Origin: an uncultured Eubacteriales bacterium
GTDB lineage: Bacteria; Bacillota; Clostridia; Lachnospirales; Lachnospiraceae
Direction of reading: 5' to 3'
Length of the DNA stretch: 36,232 nucleotides
NCBI GenBank assembly: GCA_900317095.1
Contig: ONFL01000004.1
Coordinates: 1 to 36,232, forward strand
A program made the translations under genes and the position numbers. Shown piece after piece: positions 16,386 to 25,193 of the stretch (position 1 is its first letter; each line of letters starts with the position of its first letter). The notes under the pieces were generated by a model. The model saw only the letters and a list, made by a program, of their open reading frames with translations, was not told where the DNA came from and did not search any database.

Positions 16386-16420
16386 TAGAAAAGGGGACAA
16401 GTACATAAGTATTTGTCCCG
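16386..16420 (-). terminator. Hairpin terminator or attenuator between rplS and lepB
   Basis: On the minus strand GGGACAA and TTGTCCC (16394-16400 and 16413-16419) form a stem extended by ATAC/GTAC with one A-C mismatch and a four-base loop. It is followed by CCTTTTCT. It lies about 32 bases after the rplS stop and just before the lepB ribosome binding site. It probably ends most ribosomal-protein transcripts, with partial read-through feeding lepB and the genes after it. No separate lepB promoter is evident. Confidence 0.7.
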
Positions 16421-16450
16421 CATATCTTTCGTAATATAAGTAAATAAAAA

Positions 16451-16798
16451 TTACTTAACGAGTTCCTTGACCTTAGCTTTCTTGCCGACTCTGTCACGCA
16501 GATAGAAGAGCTTTGCACGGCGAACCTTACCACGTCTGGTAACTTCGATCTTCTCTACGATCGGGGAATGAAGAGGCCATGTCTTCTCAACGCCGATACC
16601 GCCGGAATACTTTCTTACTGTAAATGTCTCACGGTTTCCGCCGTTCTGTCTCTTGATGACTGTCCCGATGAAAACCTGTGTTCTCTCACGGCCGCCCTCA
16701 CGTACCTTTGCGGAAACCTTAACGGTGTCGCCTACGGAAAACTCGGGAATCTCCGTCTTCAGCTGGGCATCTTCGATGCTTTTGATAATATCGTTCAT
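16451..16798 (-). CDS. rplS: 50S ribosomal protein L19
   Basis: L19 lies at the interface of the 30S and 50S subunits. The 115-residue protein is complete and typical: [29 protein letters not shown], then the conserved [25 protein letters not shown] and the basic end [22 protein letters not shown] precedes the ATG at good spacing. It follows trmD, the usual order, but has its own promoter and a structured leader in the 117-base gap, so it can be expressed apart from trmD. Confidence 0.98.
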   Translation of the reverse strand: MNDIIKSIEDAQLKTEIPEFSVGDTVKVSAKVREGGRERTQVFIGTVIKRQNGGNRETFTVRKYSGGIGVEKTWPLHSPIVEKIEVTRRGKVRRAKLFYLRDRVGKKAKVKELVK

Positions 16799-16821
16799 AG
16801 TGAACCTCCTTATAATAAATC

Positions 16822-16858
16822 AGACGTTCTTAATGCCTGCAGCAAAAGCGGAACATCC
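16822..16858 (-). ncRNA. Candidate L19 (rplS) mRNA leader element
   Basis: The rplS leader holds a structured segment in which ATGTTC (16851-16856 on the minus strand) pairs with GAACGT (16824-16829). The pair encloses a conserved-looking internal stretch GCTGCAGGCATT. This resembles the L19 leader family known upstream of rplS in low-GC Gram-positive bacteria, thought to mediate autoregulation by L19. The match is from memory of the motif and position; a covariance search would be needed for proof. Confidence 0.55.
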
Positions 16859-16877
16859 ATATTTCTCACAATTATTT

Positions 16878-16906
16878 ATAATAGCATAGCACTGAAAACA
16901 ATGCAA
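16878..16906 (-). promoter_or_regulatory. rplS promoter
   Basis: Minus strand: TTGCAT (16901-16906), 17-base spacer, TATTAT (16878-16883) with a TGC directly before it, i.e. an extended -10. The -35 is weak but the extended -10 compensates. Start of transcription near 16871 gives a leader of about 73 bases containing the candidate L19 element. Confidence 0.65.
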
Positions 16907-16915
16907 GGATAAATT

Positions 16916-17653
16916 TCACTGCAGACTTTCCAGATATGCCAGGTCCGCGGGACTTAAGTACCCGCTCTGCTCTGCCGCCGCAAGCAGATCCGGCCGCCGC
17001 TCTTTTGTGCGGAGCAGAGACTGCTGTCTGCGCCAGGTATCTATATGCTGATGATGCCCGGAAAGGAGAACCTCAGGCACCATGCGGCCGTGAAATTCTT
17101 CCGGCCTTGTGTACTGCGGGTATTCCAGAAGCCCATCCTGAAAGGAATCATACTCTGCTGATTCCCGGTTATTGAGGACACCCGGGACAAGCCTCGCGAT
17201 CGCGTCTATCATCACCATGGCGGGAAGTTCCCCGCCCGTAAGCACATAATCGCCGATGGAAATGTTATCCGTCACGATCTCTTCCAGGATCCGTTCATCG
17301 ACCCCTTCGTAGTGTCCGCACAGGAATATCAGATTCTCTTCCCCAGCCAATGACTGTGCTGCGGCCTGATCAAAGACCCTGCCCTGCGGCGTCATGTAGA
17401 TCACCCTTGGAGCAGGTCCGGTCTTCTCCACAATATCCCGGTAGCAGTCGTAGATCGGCTGTGCCTGCATGACCATGCCGGCTCCGCCCCCATAAGGATA
17501 ATCGTCAACATGCTTATGCTTATCCTGCGTGTAGTCCCGGATATTCACGGGAGTAATGCTGATGGTGCCGGTCTCTGCCGCCCTGCCGATGATGCTGTCT
17601 CCCATGACCTGGCTGATCATCTCAGGGAACAATGTCATTACATAAAAATTCAA
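16916..17653 (-). CDS. trmD: tRNA (guanine37-N1)-methyltransferase TrmD
   Basis: TrmD methylates G37 next to the anticodon and prevents +1 frameshifting; it is a SPOUT knotted methyltransferase. The 245-residue protein has [12 protein letters not shown] at the start, the [14 protein letters not shown] loop near residue 50, and the knot motifs [15 protein letters not shown] and [29 protein letters not shown] at about 108-157. The start is TTG at 17651-17653, supported by AAGGAG seven bases upstream and by the family N-terminus. It follows rimM by 12 bases. Confidence 0.97.
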   Translation of the reverse strand: MNFYVMTLFPEMISQVMGDSIIGRAAETGTISITPVNIRDYTQDKHKHVDDYPYGGGAGMVMQAQPIYDCYRDIVEKTGPAPRVIYMTPQGRVFDQAAAQSLAGEENLIFLCGHYEGVDERILEEIVTDNISIGDYVLTGGELPAMVMIDAIARLVPGVLNNRESAEYDSFQDGLLEYPQYTRPEEFHGRMVPEVLLSGHHQHIDTWRRQQSLLRTKERRPDLLAAAEQSGYLSPADLAYLESLQ

Positions 17654-17665
17654 TGGTCCGCTCCT

Positions 17666-18187
17666 TCAGATGTCCAAAAGTCCCGGCAGGATATGTACCA
17701 GCATGGTGCCGGCATCCAGATCTATATTCTTTATACAGTCAGGGATCGCGGGAAGCAGGATCTCTTTCTCATCTTCCGCACGGACGATGTAGACATCATT
17801 GGCGCCGGTTTCCATCATGTCTTCCATGACTCCCAGCGTTCTTCCTTCGTCTGTGACCACCTGCAGGCCGATCAGATCTGCTATGTAATATTCTCCCTCT
17901 TCCAGGGGAACAGCATCTTCTCTGGCAACGAAAAGTTCCTTTCCCTTATAAGGCATAACGTCATCTATGCTCGTCAGCTGAGCAAACTGCAAAATGACCA
18001 GCCCCTTGATATGCCCGCAGGAAACAACATCCAGTTCAAGCATCTCTTTGCCGGTATCCAGAAAGCATCTCCTGAGCGTATCAAAACGGTCCGGGTCTGT
18101 GGTAGGGAATACCCTGACAGCGCCCCGGACTCCATGGGAAGTCGTTATGACTCCGATTCTTAAATAGGGAATCTTTTCCAAATTCAA
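17666..18187 (-). CDS. rimM: 16S rRNA processing protein RimM
   Basis: RimM binds S19 and helps mature the 30S head. The 173-residue protein has the N-terminal RimM domain (LRIGVITTSHGVRGAVRVFPTTDP) and a C-terminal PRC-barrel (YYIADLIGLQVVTDEGRTLGVMEDMMETGANDVYIV). No ATG is available; TTG at 18185-18187 overlaps the khpA stop, and a second TTG two codons later gives MEKIPYLRIG with better ribosome binding site spacing (GAGG within the end of khpA). Either start is possible. It sits between khpA and trmD as is usual. Confidence 0.95.
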   Translation of the reverse strand: MNLEKIPYLRIGVITTSHGVRGAVRVFPTTDPDRFDTLRRCFLDTGKEMLELDVVSCGHIKGLVILQFAQLTSIDDVMPYKGKELFVAREDAVPLEEGEYYIADLIGLQVVTDEGRTLGVMEDMMETGANDVYIVRAEDEKEILLPAIPDCIKNIDLDAGTMLVHILPGLLDI

Positions 18188-18426
18188 ACTTCCTCGTTCT
18201 GCATGATCTCGACAATAACCTTCTGATCATCACGAGTGGCGGCAGACTTGACGACCGTACGGATGGCCCGGGCGATCCGCCCCTGTTTGCCGATCACCTT
18301 GCCCATGTCTTCCTGTGCAACATGAAGCTCGATCACATTGGATCTTTCACTGCTGCTCTCGGTAACAGTGACCTGGTCGGGATGGTCAACAAGTGCTTTC
18401 GCAATGACCTCGACTAATTCCTTCAT
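18184..18426 (-). CDS. khpA: KH-domain RNA-binding protein KhpA (YlqC)
   Basis: KhpA is a small RNA-binding protein that pairs with KhpB (Jag) in Gram-positive bacteria and affects cell elongation and RNA fate. The 80-residue product is almost entirely one KH domain; the RNA-binding loop is GKVIGKQGRIARAIRTVVKS at about 38-57, with the GKQG signature. GGAGGG precedes the ATG by eight bases. It lies between rpsP and rimM, its conserved position. Confidence 0.93.
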   Translation of the reverse strand: MKELVEVIAKALVDHPDQVTVTESSSERSNVIELHVAQEDMGKVIGKQGRIARAIRTVVKSAATRDDQKVIVEIMQNEEV

Positions 18427-18450
18427 AATGAAATCCCTCCCCGGGACAGA

Positions 18451-18696
18451 TTATTTCAGTACGCCTGCCTGCTTGAAAAGTCTGCTGACAGTAGCTGTAG
18501 GCTGTGCGCCGTTCTTGAGCCATTTCTGTGCAAGCTCTTCGTTCACCTTCACTTCGCTGGGCTCAACGTTGGGATTGTAGGTACCGATCTCTTCAACAAA
18601 TCTGCCGTCTCTGGGAGATCTGGAATCCGCAACGATAATTCTGTAAAAAGGAGCCTTCTTTGCGCCCATTCTCTTTAATCTGATCTTTACTGCCAT
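18451..18696 (-). CDS. rpsP: 30S ribosomal protein S16
   Basis: S16 is an early-assembling small-subunit protein. The product is 81 residues, starting [26 protein letters not shown], with the [16 protein letters not shown] stretch that defines the family. I use the ATG at 18694-18696 with GGAGG just upstream; the open frame extends further but has no S16 similarity there. It is separated from ffh by about 110 bases that carry a small inverted repeat (AGAAGA/TCTTCT near 18746-18761) but no clear promoter or terminator. Confidence 0.97.
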   Translation of the reverse strand: MAVKIRLKRMGAKKAPFYRIIVADSRSPRDGRFVEEIGTYNPNVEPSEVKVNEELAQKWLKNGAQPTATVSRLFKQAGVLK

Positions 18697-18806
18697 GTCT
18701 TTTTCCTCCTGGTCTAAATCTTTATCTTTTGTAATATATATTTGCAGAAGAAATGTCTTCTTCCATGATATGGGTTCCCCCTCATCATCTTTCATAATGC
18801 CGGCTG

Positions 18807-20159
18807 TCAGAACGGAAAACGCAGGCGCCCTCTCCTGCCGCCGGGCATACCGGGCATACCCGGCATCTTCCCTCCGAACTGCTTCATGAGCTTCTTCATC
18901 TGTTCCAGCTGCTTGGCAAGCCTGTTGACCTGGCTCACCGGAACACCGGCTCCGGCCGCGATCCGCTTCTTTCTGGAAGGATTGAGCAGATCCGGATTCG
19001 ACCGCTCTTCGGGAGTCATGGAATGGATGATCGCCTCTATCTTCCCAAGCTGGCTTTCATCGACATCCATACTGCCAAGCTTTGCGCTCATGCCGGGAAC
19101 CATGGCCAGCATGTCGCTGATGCCTCCCATGCTGCGGATTTGCTTTATGGAATCAAGCAGGTCATCATAGCCAAATGCATTCTTGCGCATCTTCTGGCTC
19201 AGTTCCAGAGCCTTCTGTTCGTCAACCTGGGCCTGGGCTTTCTCTATCAGGGTCAGCACATCGCCCATACCCAGAATGCGGGAAGCCATGCGGTCCGGAT
19301 GAAACTGTTCCAGATCGGAAAGCTTCTCGCCCATGCCGGCATAGAGGATGGGCTTTCCGGTAACGGCGCGGATGGAAAGTGCTGCGCCGCCTCGGGTATC
19401 GCCGTCCAGCTTTGTAAGGATGATTCCGTCAATGTTGATCTTGTCATTGAAGGCCTTGGCAACATTGACCGCATCCTGTCCTGTCATGGCGTCGACAACA
19501 AAAATCGTCTGATCCACATGTACTGCTTCCTGGATATCTTTCAGCTCCTGCATCATGTCCTCATCGACATGGAGCCGGCCGGCGGTATCGAGGATCACGA
19601 CGTTCATGCCCTCACGGCGGGCATGCTCCACAGCTGCTTTGGCTATATCCACAGGGCTGATGCCGGTTCCCATCGAGAATACCGGGACTCCCATCCTCTC
19701 TCCGTTCACCTGCAGCTGCTCTATAGCCGCGGGACGGTAGACATCGCAGGCTGCCAGGAGAGGCTTTCTGTTCTTCTCCAGAAGTTTCCCGGCTATCTTG
19801 GCGCTGGTCGTAGTCTTGCCGGCGCCCTGCAGGCCGGTCATCATGATAACGGTGATCTCGTCGGAGGGACGCAGGGCGATCTCAGTCGTCTCGCTTCCCA
19901 TCAGAGAAACCATCTCTTCGTTGACGATCTTGATAACCATCTGGCCGGGGGTCAGACTGTTGAGGACATCCTGTCCGACAGCCCTTTCCTGCACACTCTT
20001 TATGAACTGGCGTACTACCTTGAAGTTGACATCCGCCTCCAGCAGGGCAAGCTTGACTTCTTTGAGGGCAGCCTTGACATCTGCCTCAGAAAGCCTGCCT
20101 CTCCCGCGGAGATTCTTGAAAATGTTCTGAAGTTTCTCAGATAAGCTCTCGAATGCCAA
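18807..20159 (-). CDS. ffh: Signal recognition particle protein Ffh (SRP54)
   Basis: Ffh binds signal sequences on nascent chains together with SRP RNA and docks with FtsY. The 450-residue protein has the N domain (1-90), the GTPase G domain with GLQGAGKTT (109-117), DTAGR (191-195) and TKLDG (249-253), and the methionine-rich M domain (about 320-440) ending in a short [15 protein letters not shown] tail. The start is TTG at 20157-20159 ([14 protein letters not shown]), preceded by AGGTGAG. It lies 22 bases after ylxM. The SRP RNA gene is not in this window. Confidence 0.97.
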   Translation of the reverse strand: MAFESLSEKLQNIFKNLRGRGRLSEADVKAALKEVKLALLEADVNFKVVRQFIKSVQERAVGQDVLNSLTPGQMVIKIVNEEMVSLMGSETTEIALRPSDEITVIMMTGLQGAGKTTTSAKIAGKLLEKNRKPLLAACDVYRPAAIEQLQVNGERMGVPVFSMGTGISPVDIAKAAVEHARREGMNVVILDTAGRLHVDEDMMQELKDIQEAVHVDQTIFVVDAMTGQDAVNVAKAFNDKINIDGIILTKLDGDTRGGAALSIRAVTGKPILYAGMGEKLSDLEQFHPDRMASRILGMGDVLTLIEKAQAQVDEQKALELSQKMRKNAFGYDDLLDSIKQIRSMGGISDMLAMVPGMSAKLGSMDVDESQLGKIEAIIHSMTPEERSNPDLLNPSRKKRIAAGAGVPVSQVNRLAKQLEQMKKLMKQFGGKMPGMPGMPGGRRGRLRFPF

Positions 20160-20181
20160 ATTCTCACCTACTTTTCTTCAT

Positions 20182-20538
20182 TCAAACTTCCTGAAGGATC
20201 AGGTCTGCCAGTTCCCGTATCCTGCGGATCTGCCCGGATGCAGTCTCCGATGAGGAGCTCTCCTCCAGACTTGCTGTCAGGCTGTCTATCTCCTCAATAT
20301 TCTTACGGATCTTCACAAACCGGTCTACCATGTGGAGCCGGTCTTCATATCCCTGCAGCTGCCGCCGGCACCGTCTGACGATGTCGTAAACACCCTGACG
20401 GCTGATACTGCGCTGCTCGGCTATCTCTCCCAGAGAAAGATCATTGAGGACAAAATCTTCATAAATCTCTTTCTGGTGCAGTGTAAGCAGTTCTCCGTAA
20501 AAATCATACAGTAATGCTTCTTTCAGCACTTTTTCCAT
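20182..20538 (-). CDS. ylxM: YlxM, SRP-associated helix-turn-helix protein
   Basis: YlxM is a small protein with a sigma-70 region 4-like helix-turn-helix, nearly always encoded just before ffh. In streptococci it binds SRP RNA and modulates the SRP GTPases. The 118-residue product has DFYGELLTLHQKEIYEDFVLNDLSLGEIA and the HTH SISRQGVYDIVRRCRRQL at about 43-61. The C-terminal third is serine- and glutamate-rich and may be flexible. Its ATG and AGGTGG ribosome binding site lie inside a long inverted repeat, so initiation may be controlled by structure or by a bound protein. Confidence 0.92.
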   Translation of the reverse strand: MEKVLKEALLYDFYGELLTLHQKEIYEDFVLNDLSLGEIAEQRSISRQGVYDIVRRCRRQLQGYEDRLHMVDRFVKIRKNIEEIDSLTASLEESSSSETASGQIRRIRELADLILQEV

Positions 20539-20584
20539 AGAATACCACCTGTAAAGGTTTTTTGCTTTACAGGTGGTATTCTAT
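20537..20584. repeat. 20-bp perfect inverted repeat over the ylxM promoter -10, RBS and start codon
   Basis: Arms at 20537-20556 and 20565-20584 are perfectly complementary over 20 bases (core ACCACCTGTAAAG / CTTTACAGGTGGT) around an eight-base centre GTTTTTTG. One arm holds the -10 box of the ylxM promoter, the other holds the ylxM ribosome binding site and the first two bases of its start codon. If transcription starts where predicted, only about half of the first arm is transcribed, so this is more likely a DNA operator with two inverted sites than a plain terminator. A shorter RNA hairpin would still form just before the ribosome binding site. Confidence 0.9.
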
Positions 20585-20607
20585 CGCAGAAGGCAGGTCT
20601 TTGTCAA
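20578..20607 (-). promoter_or_regulatory. Promoter of ylxM-ffh-rpsP-khpA-rimM-trmD
   Basis: Minus strand: TTGACA (20602-20607), an 18-base spacer and TAGAAT (20578-20583), matching consensus at six and five of six positions. Transcription would start near 20571, about 33 bases before the ylxM ATG. The -10 lies in the outer end of the long inverted repeat. Confidence 0.7.
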
Positions 20608-20625
20608 CTTATTTTTACGGAATCC

Positions 20626-21609
20626 TTAATTTTCTTCCTGGGCTGTGCTGTTCTGGGCCGTTTCCTCTTCATCAGCCGGCACCGGCACATCGAACAGGGC
20701 TTTTACATAGGAATCGGCATCGAATTTCTGCAGGTCATCTATCTGTTCGCCTACGCCGATATATTTTACCGGAACATGCAGCTCCGACTGGATGGCGATG
20801 GCAATGCCGCCCTTGGCGGTTCCGTCCAGCTTTGTGAGAACGATGCCGGTAATGTCGGCAGCTTCCTTAAACTGTCTGGCCTGTACCAGAGCATTCTGTC
20901 CGGTGGTTCCGTCGAGAACAATCAGATTCTCCCGGAAGGCTTCCGGATATTCCCGGTCTATAATGCGGTTGATCTTGCCCAGCTCGTTCATGAGATTCTT
21001 CTTATTGTGAAGCCTGCCTGCCGTGTCGCAGAGGAGGATATCGGCTTTGCGGGCTTTGGCTGCCGCCAGTGCGTCGTAGATGACGGAGGCCGGATCCACC
21101 CCCTCCTGTCCGCTGATGATCTCCACGCCGGCACGGCCGGCCCAGGCAGTCAGCTGCTCTATAGCGGCTGCCCGGAATGTATCAGCGGCTGCCAGCAGGA
21201 CCTTTTTTCCGGCCTTCTTATACTGGGCGGCCAGCTTGCCGATGGTGGTTGTTTTGCCCACCCCATTGACACCGATGACCAGGACGACGCTGGTTTTGTT
21301 CTCAAAATCATAGGCATTCTCATCTACGGTCATCTGCTCGCGGATACTTTCCTCCAGCAGCTGCCGGCACTGGGCCGGCTCTTTTATATGCTGGTCTTTA
21401 ACCTTTTCCTTCAGGGAGTCTATGATTTCCTCAGTAGTGGCTACACCGATATCTGCCATGATCAGTATCTCTTCCAGTTCTTCATAGAAATCATCATCCA
21501 GTTTTGAAAAACCGGAAAACAGGGAATCAAAACCGCTTTTCAGGCTGTCACGGGTCTTGCTCAGACCCGCAAAAAGGCGTGAGAAAAATCCCTTCTTTTT
21601 TTCTTCCAT
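20626..21609 (-). CDS. ftsY: Signal recognition particle receptor FtsY
   Basis: FtsY is the membrane-bound GTPase receptor for SRP. The 327-residue protein has a short amphipathic N-terminus (KKGFFSRLFAGLSKTRDSL) rather than the long acidic A domain of E. coli, then the NG domain: GVNGVGKTT (113-121), the CDTAGRLHNKKNLMNEL region and TKLDGTAKGG with KYIGVGEQIDDLQKFD near the C-terminus. A 20-residue acidic, glutamine-rich tail follows. AGGAGG precedes the ATG. It ends the DUF177-to-ftsY gene run; the smc stop is 17 bases upstream. No clear terminator follows it. Confidence 0.97.
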   Translation of the reverse strand: MEEKKKGFFSRLFAGLSKTRDSLKSGFDSLFSGFSKLDDDFYEELEEILIMADIGVATTEEIIDSLKEKVKDQHIKEPAQCRQLLEESIREQMTVDENAYDFENKTSVVLVIGVNGVGKTTTIGKLAAQYKKAGKKVLLAAADTFRAAAIEQLTAWAGRAGVEIISGQEGVDPASVIYDALAAAKARKADILLCDTAGRLHNKKNLMNELGKINRIIDREYPEAFRENLIVLDGTTGQNALVQARQFKEAADITGIVLTKLDGTAKGGIAIAIQSELHVPVKYIGVGEQIDDLQKFDADSYVKALFDVPVPADEEETAQNSTAQEEN

Positions 21610-21626
21610 ATATTAATCCTCCTGAT

Positions 21627-24600
21627 CTAACTGCTCAGCGAATTTTCAATCAGACTGACAGAAACAAGTGATGAGATCCCCTTTTCCTGCATGGTAATGC
21701 CGTAAAGCACATCGGCGGCGTTCATGGTTCCCCGCCGGTGCGTAATGACGATAAACTGTGTATCTTTTGTAAGCCTGTGCAGGTACTGGGCAAAGCGGCG
21801 GACATTCGCGTCATCCAGGGCGGCTTCTATCTCATCCAGCAGACAGAAGGGTGAGGGCTTGAGCGCCTGAATTGCAAAAAGCAGGGAAATGGCGGTCAGT
21901 GCCTTCTCCCCGCCGGAAAGCTGCATCATGTTCTGCAGTTTTTTGCCGGGCGGCTGCGCCGTAATGATAATACCGCTCTCCAGCAGATTATCCGGGTCAG
22001 AAAGGGTCAGTGTTCCTTTTCCGCCGCCGAAAAGCTGCTCAAAGACTTTCTGAAACTGAACCTGGATTTCCTGGAATTTCTCTGCAAACTGCTTTTTCAT
22101 GGACTGGTCCAGGGAACGGATGATGCCGCCCAGTTTGCCGGATGCTTCTACGATATCATCGTGCTGCTGTTTAAGGAGCTTATATCGCCCGGAAACTTCA
22201 GCATACTGCTCTATCGCTCCCACATTGACGGGACCGAGTGAGCGGATCTCTTCCTTCACGCCGGCGATCTTCTTTTTCAGAACCGGGACAGATAAATGAC
22301 GCAGCTCCTCATCTTCCAGCTCCTTTGCGGTCTGGAATGTAAGACTGTACTCTTCCCACATGTAATTGCCCAGGGCTGTCCGGTTTTCATCCATCTTCTC
22401 AAGCTGGGAGGAAAGTCTGACTTCTTCCCGGTCCATGCTGCTGATGCTGTCGGCCAGCTCTTCCCTTTTGCGGAAAAAATCACTGTTCTGCTGTCCGTAT
22501 GCGGTCTTCTGGCTGCGGGCCAGCTCCAGTTCCTTCTTGTCCTCTTCCAGGGATTTACCGGCCTGCTGGCAGAGGCGGCCGGTTTCTTCTCTTTTCCTGG
22601 CTACTTCAGTCATCTGCCCGGAAAGGATTTTCTGGCTTTTATCAAGTTCTGCAAGAGATTCGCTTATGGTCCTTATCTTTTTTTCGCACTCCTCCTGCTC
22701 CCGCCGGGTAAAATCTATCTCCTTGCGGACAGAAGCCGCGCGGACGCGGATCTCTCCGTCCTGGGAAGACAGAATCTCTTCCCGGGCCGCCAGCTCTTCC
22801 AGCTCTTTCGCTGCGGCCTCTTTCCTCTGCTGCAGATCGTCTGTCCGGCCGCTGCTGCCCTGCTCTTTTTTCCGGGTCTCTTCCACCATGGAAGAGAGCT
22901 GCTGCTGCTGCTCCCTCAGATCTGCCAGCTCTTTTTTTATACCGGTGATCGTCTGAGCGCGGTCTTTCTGGCTGTCGCTGATCTGGGAAAGACGGAGCTG
23001 GACGGTATTCAGAGTCAGCGCAAGGGAGGAAACCTCCTGGCCTGCCTGGTCTGCCAGCGAGGAACAGTTTTTCTGTTTCTCCTCCAGCCCGGCCAGATCC
23101 TTTTGCAGGCTCTGGATAATCTCTTCCTGCTGGCGTACAAGCGTTTCAAACTGCTGGATCTGCCGCCTGCGGGCCAGCATGTTGCCGGAATGCCGGTAGG
23201 CGCCGCCGGAAATGCTTCCTCCCGGATTAATGCGTTCGCCGCTGAGAGTGACAATATTCAGCGACTGCCGGTATTTTCTGGCCAGAGCCTGCGCATGGCC
23301 GATCTCATCCACGACAAATATACGTCCCAGAAGATAGGATGCCAGGATCTCATACCCTTTGGGAACCTGGATCAGCTCACTTCCTGTTCCGATGACACCG
23401 GGTTCACTTATGACACGTTCCCTGTCCGGCGCGCGGCCGGGCTGTATGGTCGTCAGCGGAAGAAATGTCGCCCGGCCCCGTCTGCCTTCGCGCAGAAATT
23501 CTATCATTTTGCGGGCAGTCTGCTCCTCCCGGGTGACGATATTGGAAATAGCTCCTCCCAGGGCGGTTTCTATGGCGGTTTCGTATTTTTTATCCACACG
23601 GATGATATCGGCGACGACACCGATGATCCCGGGATTGCTGTCCTTCTGTGCCATGACGGCTTTTACGCTGGCGGCATAACCCTCATAGCGTTCCATCATC
23701 CCCCGAAGGGACCGGCAGGAAGCGTTGTACTCATGATACTTTCTCTGGGCTTCGCTGATCTGCCGGCGGCAGTCCTGCATAGAGGATGCTGCTGAGGCGG
23801 CCGCTGCCCGCAGCTCCTGCTGCTTTTTCCTGCCGGCCTGCAGCCGATCCTGCGTCTCCTCTTTCTCCTTGCGGAAAGTGTCCGTCAGGCTATTTTCATT
23901 GGAAGTCTCACTTTGCAGGCTGATCAGCTGTCTTTCCAGCTGTGCGCTGCGGATCCTCGCATTCTCCTGCAGGGTCTGGTAGCGTTCCAGGCTGCTCTTG
24001 TACTGAGAACGGGCATTAACAGAGGAGAGGATCTGCGCATTATATTCCTCCTGCTCACGGCGCAGCCGGCGGATCTCATCTCCTATGCGGTTCAGAGTTT
24101 CCCCTGTTTTCGCGGCTTTCTCTTTAATGGTGCTGCTTTCCCTCTGCAGCTCATTCATCCTGGCGTCCAGCTCCTGCCGGCGCTGCTGTTCCTGCTCTTT
24201 CTGATCCAGCAGAGTCCGGCGGCTTTTATCCGCCTGCTCTGCCTGCTTTTTCAGAGAGCTGAGTTTTTCCTCATCCAGCCTCATCTGCCCGCTCAGGCTC
24301 TGCATTTTCACAGCACCCTGGGAGCAGGCATCACTGAGCCGGGATATCTTCGCTTCGTAGTCCTCCAGCAGCCCTTCTACCTGCGCATATCTGGCTTTAA
24401 CCGCCTCGTATTCTTCTTTCATTCCCGCAAGCTGACTACGGGCGATGGAAAGTTTTTCCCGGGTCTGCCCGCTCTCTTCTTTCAGCCGGGCAAAGGAAAG
24501 AAGATACATATTAGCGTCGTACTTTTTCAGCTGATCCCGCTTTGCCAGATAAACCTTTGCCTGATCTGCCTGCTCTTTCAGGGGACCCAGCTGTTTCTCA

Positions 24601-25193
24601 AGCTCCAGGAGGATATCGCGGACCCGGCTGAGGTTATCTTCTTCCCGGGCCAGATTTTTCTCCGTGAGTTCTTTTCTTTTTTTATATTTTACGATGCCTG
24701 CCGCTTCATCAAAAAGTTCGCGGCGGTCTTCCGGCTTGCCGCTCAGGATCTTATCTATCTGACCCTGTCCGATGATAGAGTAACCCTCTTTACCGATACC
24801 GGTATCAAAAAAGAGCTCCTGGATATCCTTAAGCCGGACATTTTTGCCATTTATCCTGTACTCGCTTTCACCGGACCGGTAGACGCGGCGGGAAACGCAG
24901 ACGGTATCATAATCAACCGGCAGGCTGTGGTCACTGTTGTCCAGAGTGATGGCTACCCAGGCAAAGCCCAGAGGCTTTCGGCTGGCGGTTCCGGCAAATA
25001 TAACATCCTCCATCTTGCCGGCACGCAGCTGCTTTGCGCTCTGTTCGCCCAGAACCCAGCGGACGGCATCGGCCACGTTGCTCTTGCCGCTTCCGTTGGG
25101 CCCGACAATGCAGGTGATCCCCTTCTGAAATTCGAAGGTCATCTTGTTGGCAAAGGACTTAAATCCCTGCACCTCAATGCTTTTCAGAAACAT
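21627..25193 (-). CDS. smc: Chromosome segregation protein SMC
   Basis: SMC is the ATPase of the condensin-like SMC-ScpAB complex that organises and segregates the chromosome. With the ATG at 25191-25193 it is 1188 residues, normal for the family: MFLKSIEVQGFKSFANKM, Walker A GPNGSGKSN (31-39), a long coiled coil, the hinge at about 510-670 (GYAASVKAVM, GIIGVVADIIRVD, NPGGSISGG), a second coiled coil, then the LSGGEKALTAISLLFAI signature and Walker B PSPFCLLDEIEAALDDANV near the C-terminus. The reading frame extends 13 codons upstream, overlapping rnc; the inner ATG fits the family. It overlaps rnc by 20 bases. Confidence 0.98.
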   Translation of the reverse strand: MFLKSIEVQGFKSFANKMTFEFQKGITCIVGPNGSGKSNVADAVRWVLGEQSAKQLRAGKMEDVIFAGTASRKPLGFAWVAITLDNSDHSLPVDYDTVCVSRRVYRSGESEYRINGKNVRLKDIQELFFDTGIGKEGYSIIGQGQIDKILSGKPEDRRELFDEAAGIVKYKKRKELTEKNLAREEDNLSRVRDILLELEKQLGPLKEQADQAKVYLAKRDQLKKYDANMYLLSFARLKEESGQTREKLSIARSQLAGMKEEYEAVKARYAQVEGLLEDYEAKISRLSDACSQGAVKMQSLSGQMRLDEEKLSSLKKQAEQADKSRRTLLDQKEQEQQRRQELDARMNELQRESSTIKEKAAKTGETLNRIGDEIRRLRREQEEYNAQILSSVNARSQYKSSLERYQTLQENARIRSAQLERQLISLQSETSNENSLTDTFRKEKEETQDRLQAGRKKQQELRAAAASAASSMQDCRRQISEAQRKYHEYNASCRSLRGMMERYEGYAASVKAVMAQKDSNPGIIGVVADIIRVDKKYETAIETALGGAISNIVTREEQTARKMIEFLREGRRGRATFLPLTTIQPGRAPDRERVISEPGVIGTGSELIQVPKGYEILASYLLGRIFVVDEIGHAQALARKYRQSLNIVTLSGERINPGGSISGGAYRHSGNMLARRRQIQQFETLVRQQEEIIQSLQKDLAGLEEKQKNCSSLADQAGQEVSSLALTLNTVQLRLSQISDSQKDRAQTITGIKKELADLREQQQQLSSMVEETRKKEQGSSGRTDDLQQRKEAAAKELEELAAREEILSSQDGEIRVRAASVRKEIDFTRREQEECEKKIRTISESLAELDKSQKILSGQMTEVARKREETGRLCQQAGKSLEEDKKELELARSQKTAYGQQNSDFFRKREELADSISSMDREEVRLSSQLEKMDENRTALGNYMWEEYSLTFQTAKELEDEELRHLSVPVLKKKIAGVKEEIRSLGPVNVGAIEQYAEVSGRYKLLKQQHDDIVEASGKLGGIIRSLDQSMKKQFAEKFQEIQVQFQKVFEQLFGGGKGTLTLSDPDNLLESGIIITAQPPGKKLQNMMQLSGGEKALTAISLLFAIQALKPSPFCLLDEIEAALDDANVRRFAQYLHRLTKDTQFIVITHRRGTMNAADVLYGITMQEKGISSLVSVSLIENSLSS

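Noticed and set aside
22296..23795. 499-codon open frame on the plus strand opposite smc
   Set aside because: It is antisense to the SMC coiled coil, has low-complexity leucine/phenylalanine content expected from the reverse of charged coiled-coil codons, and matches no family.
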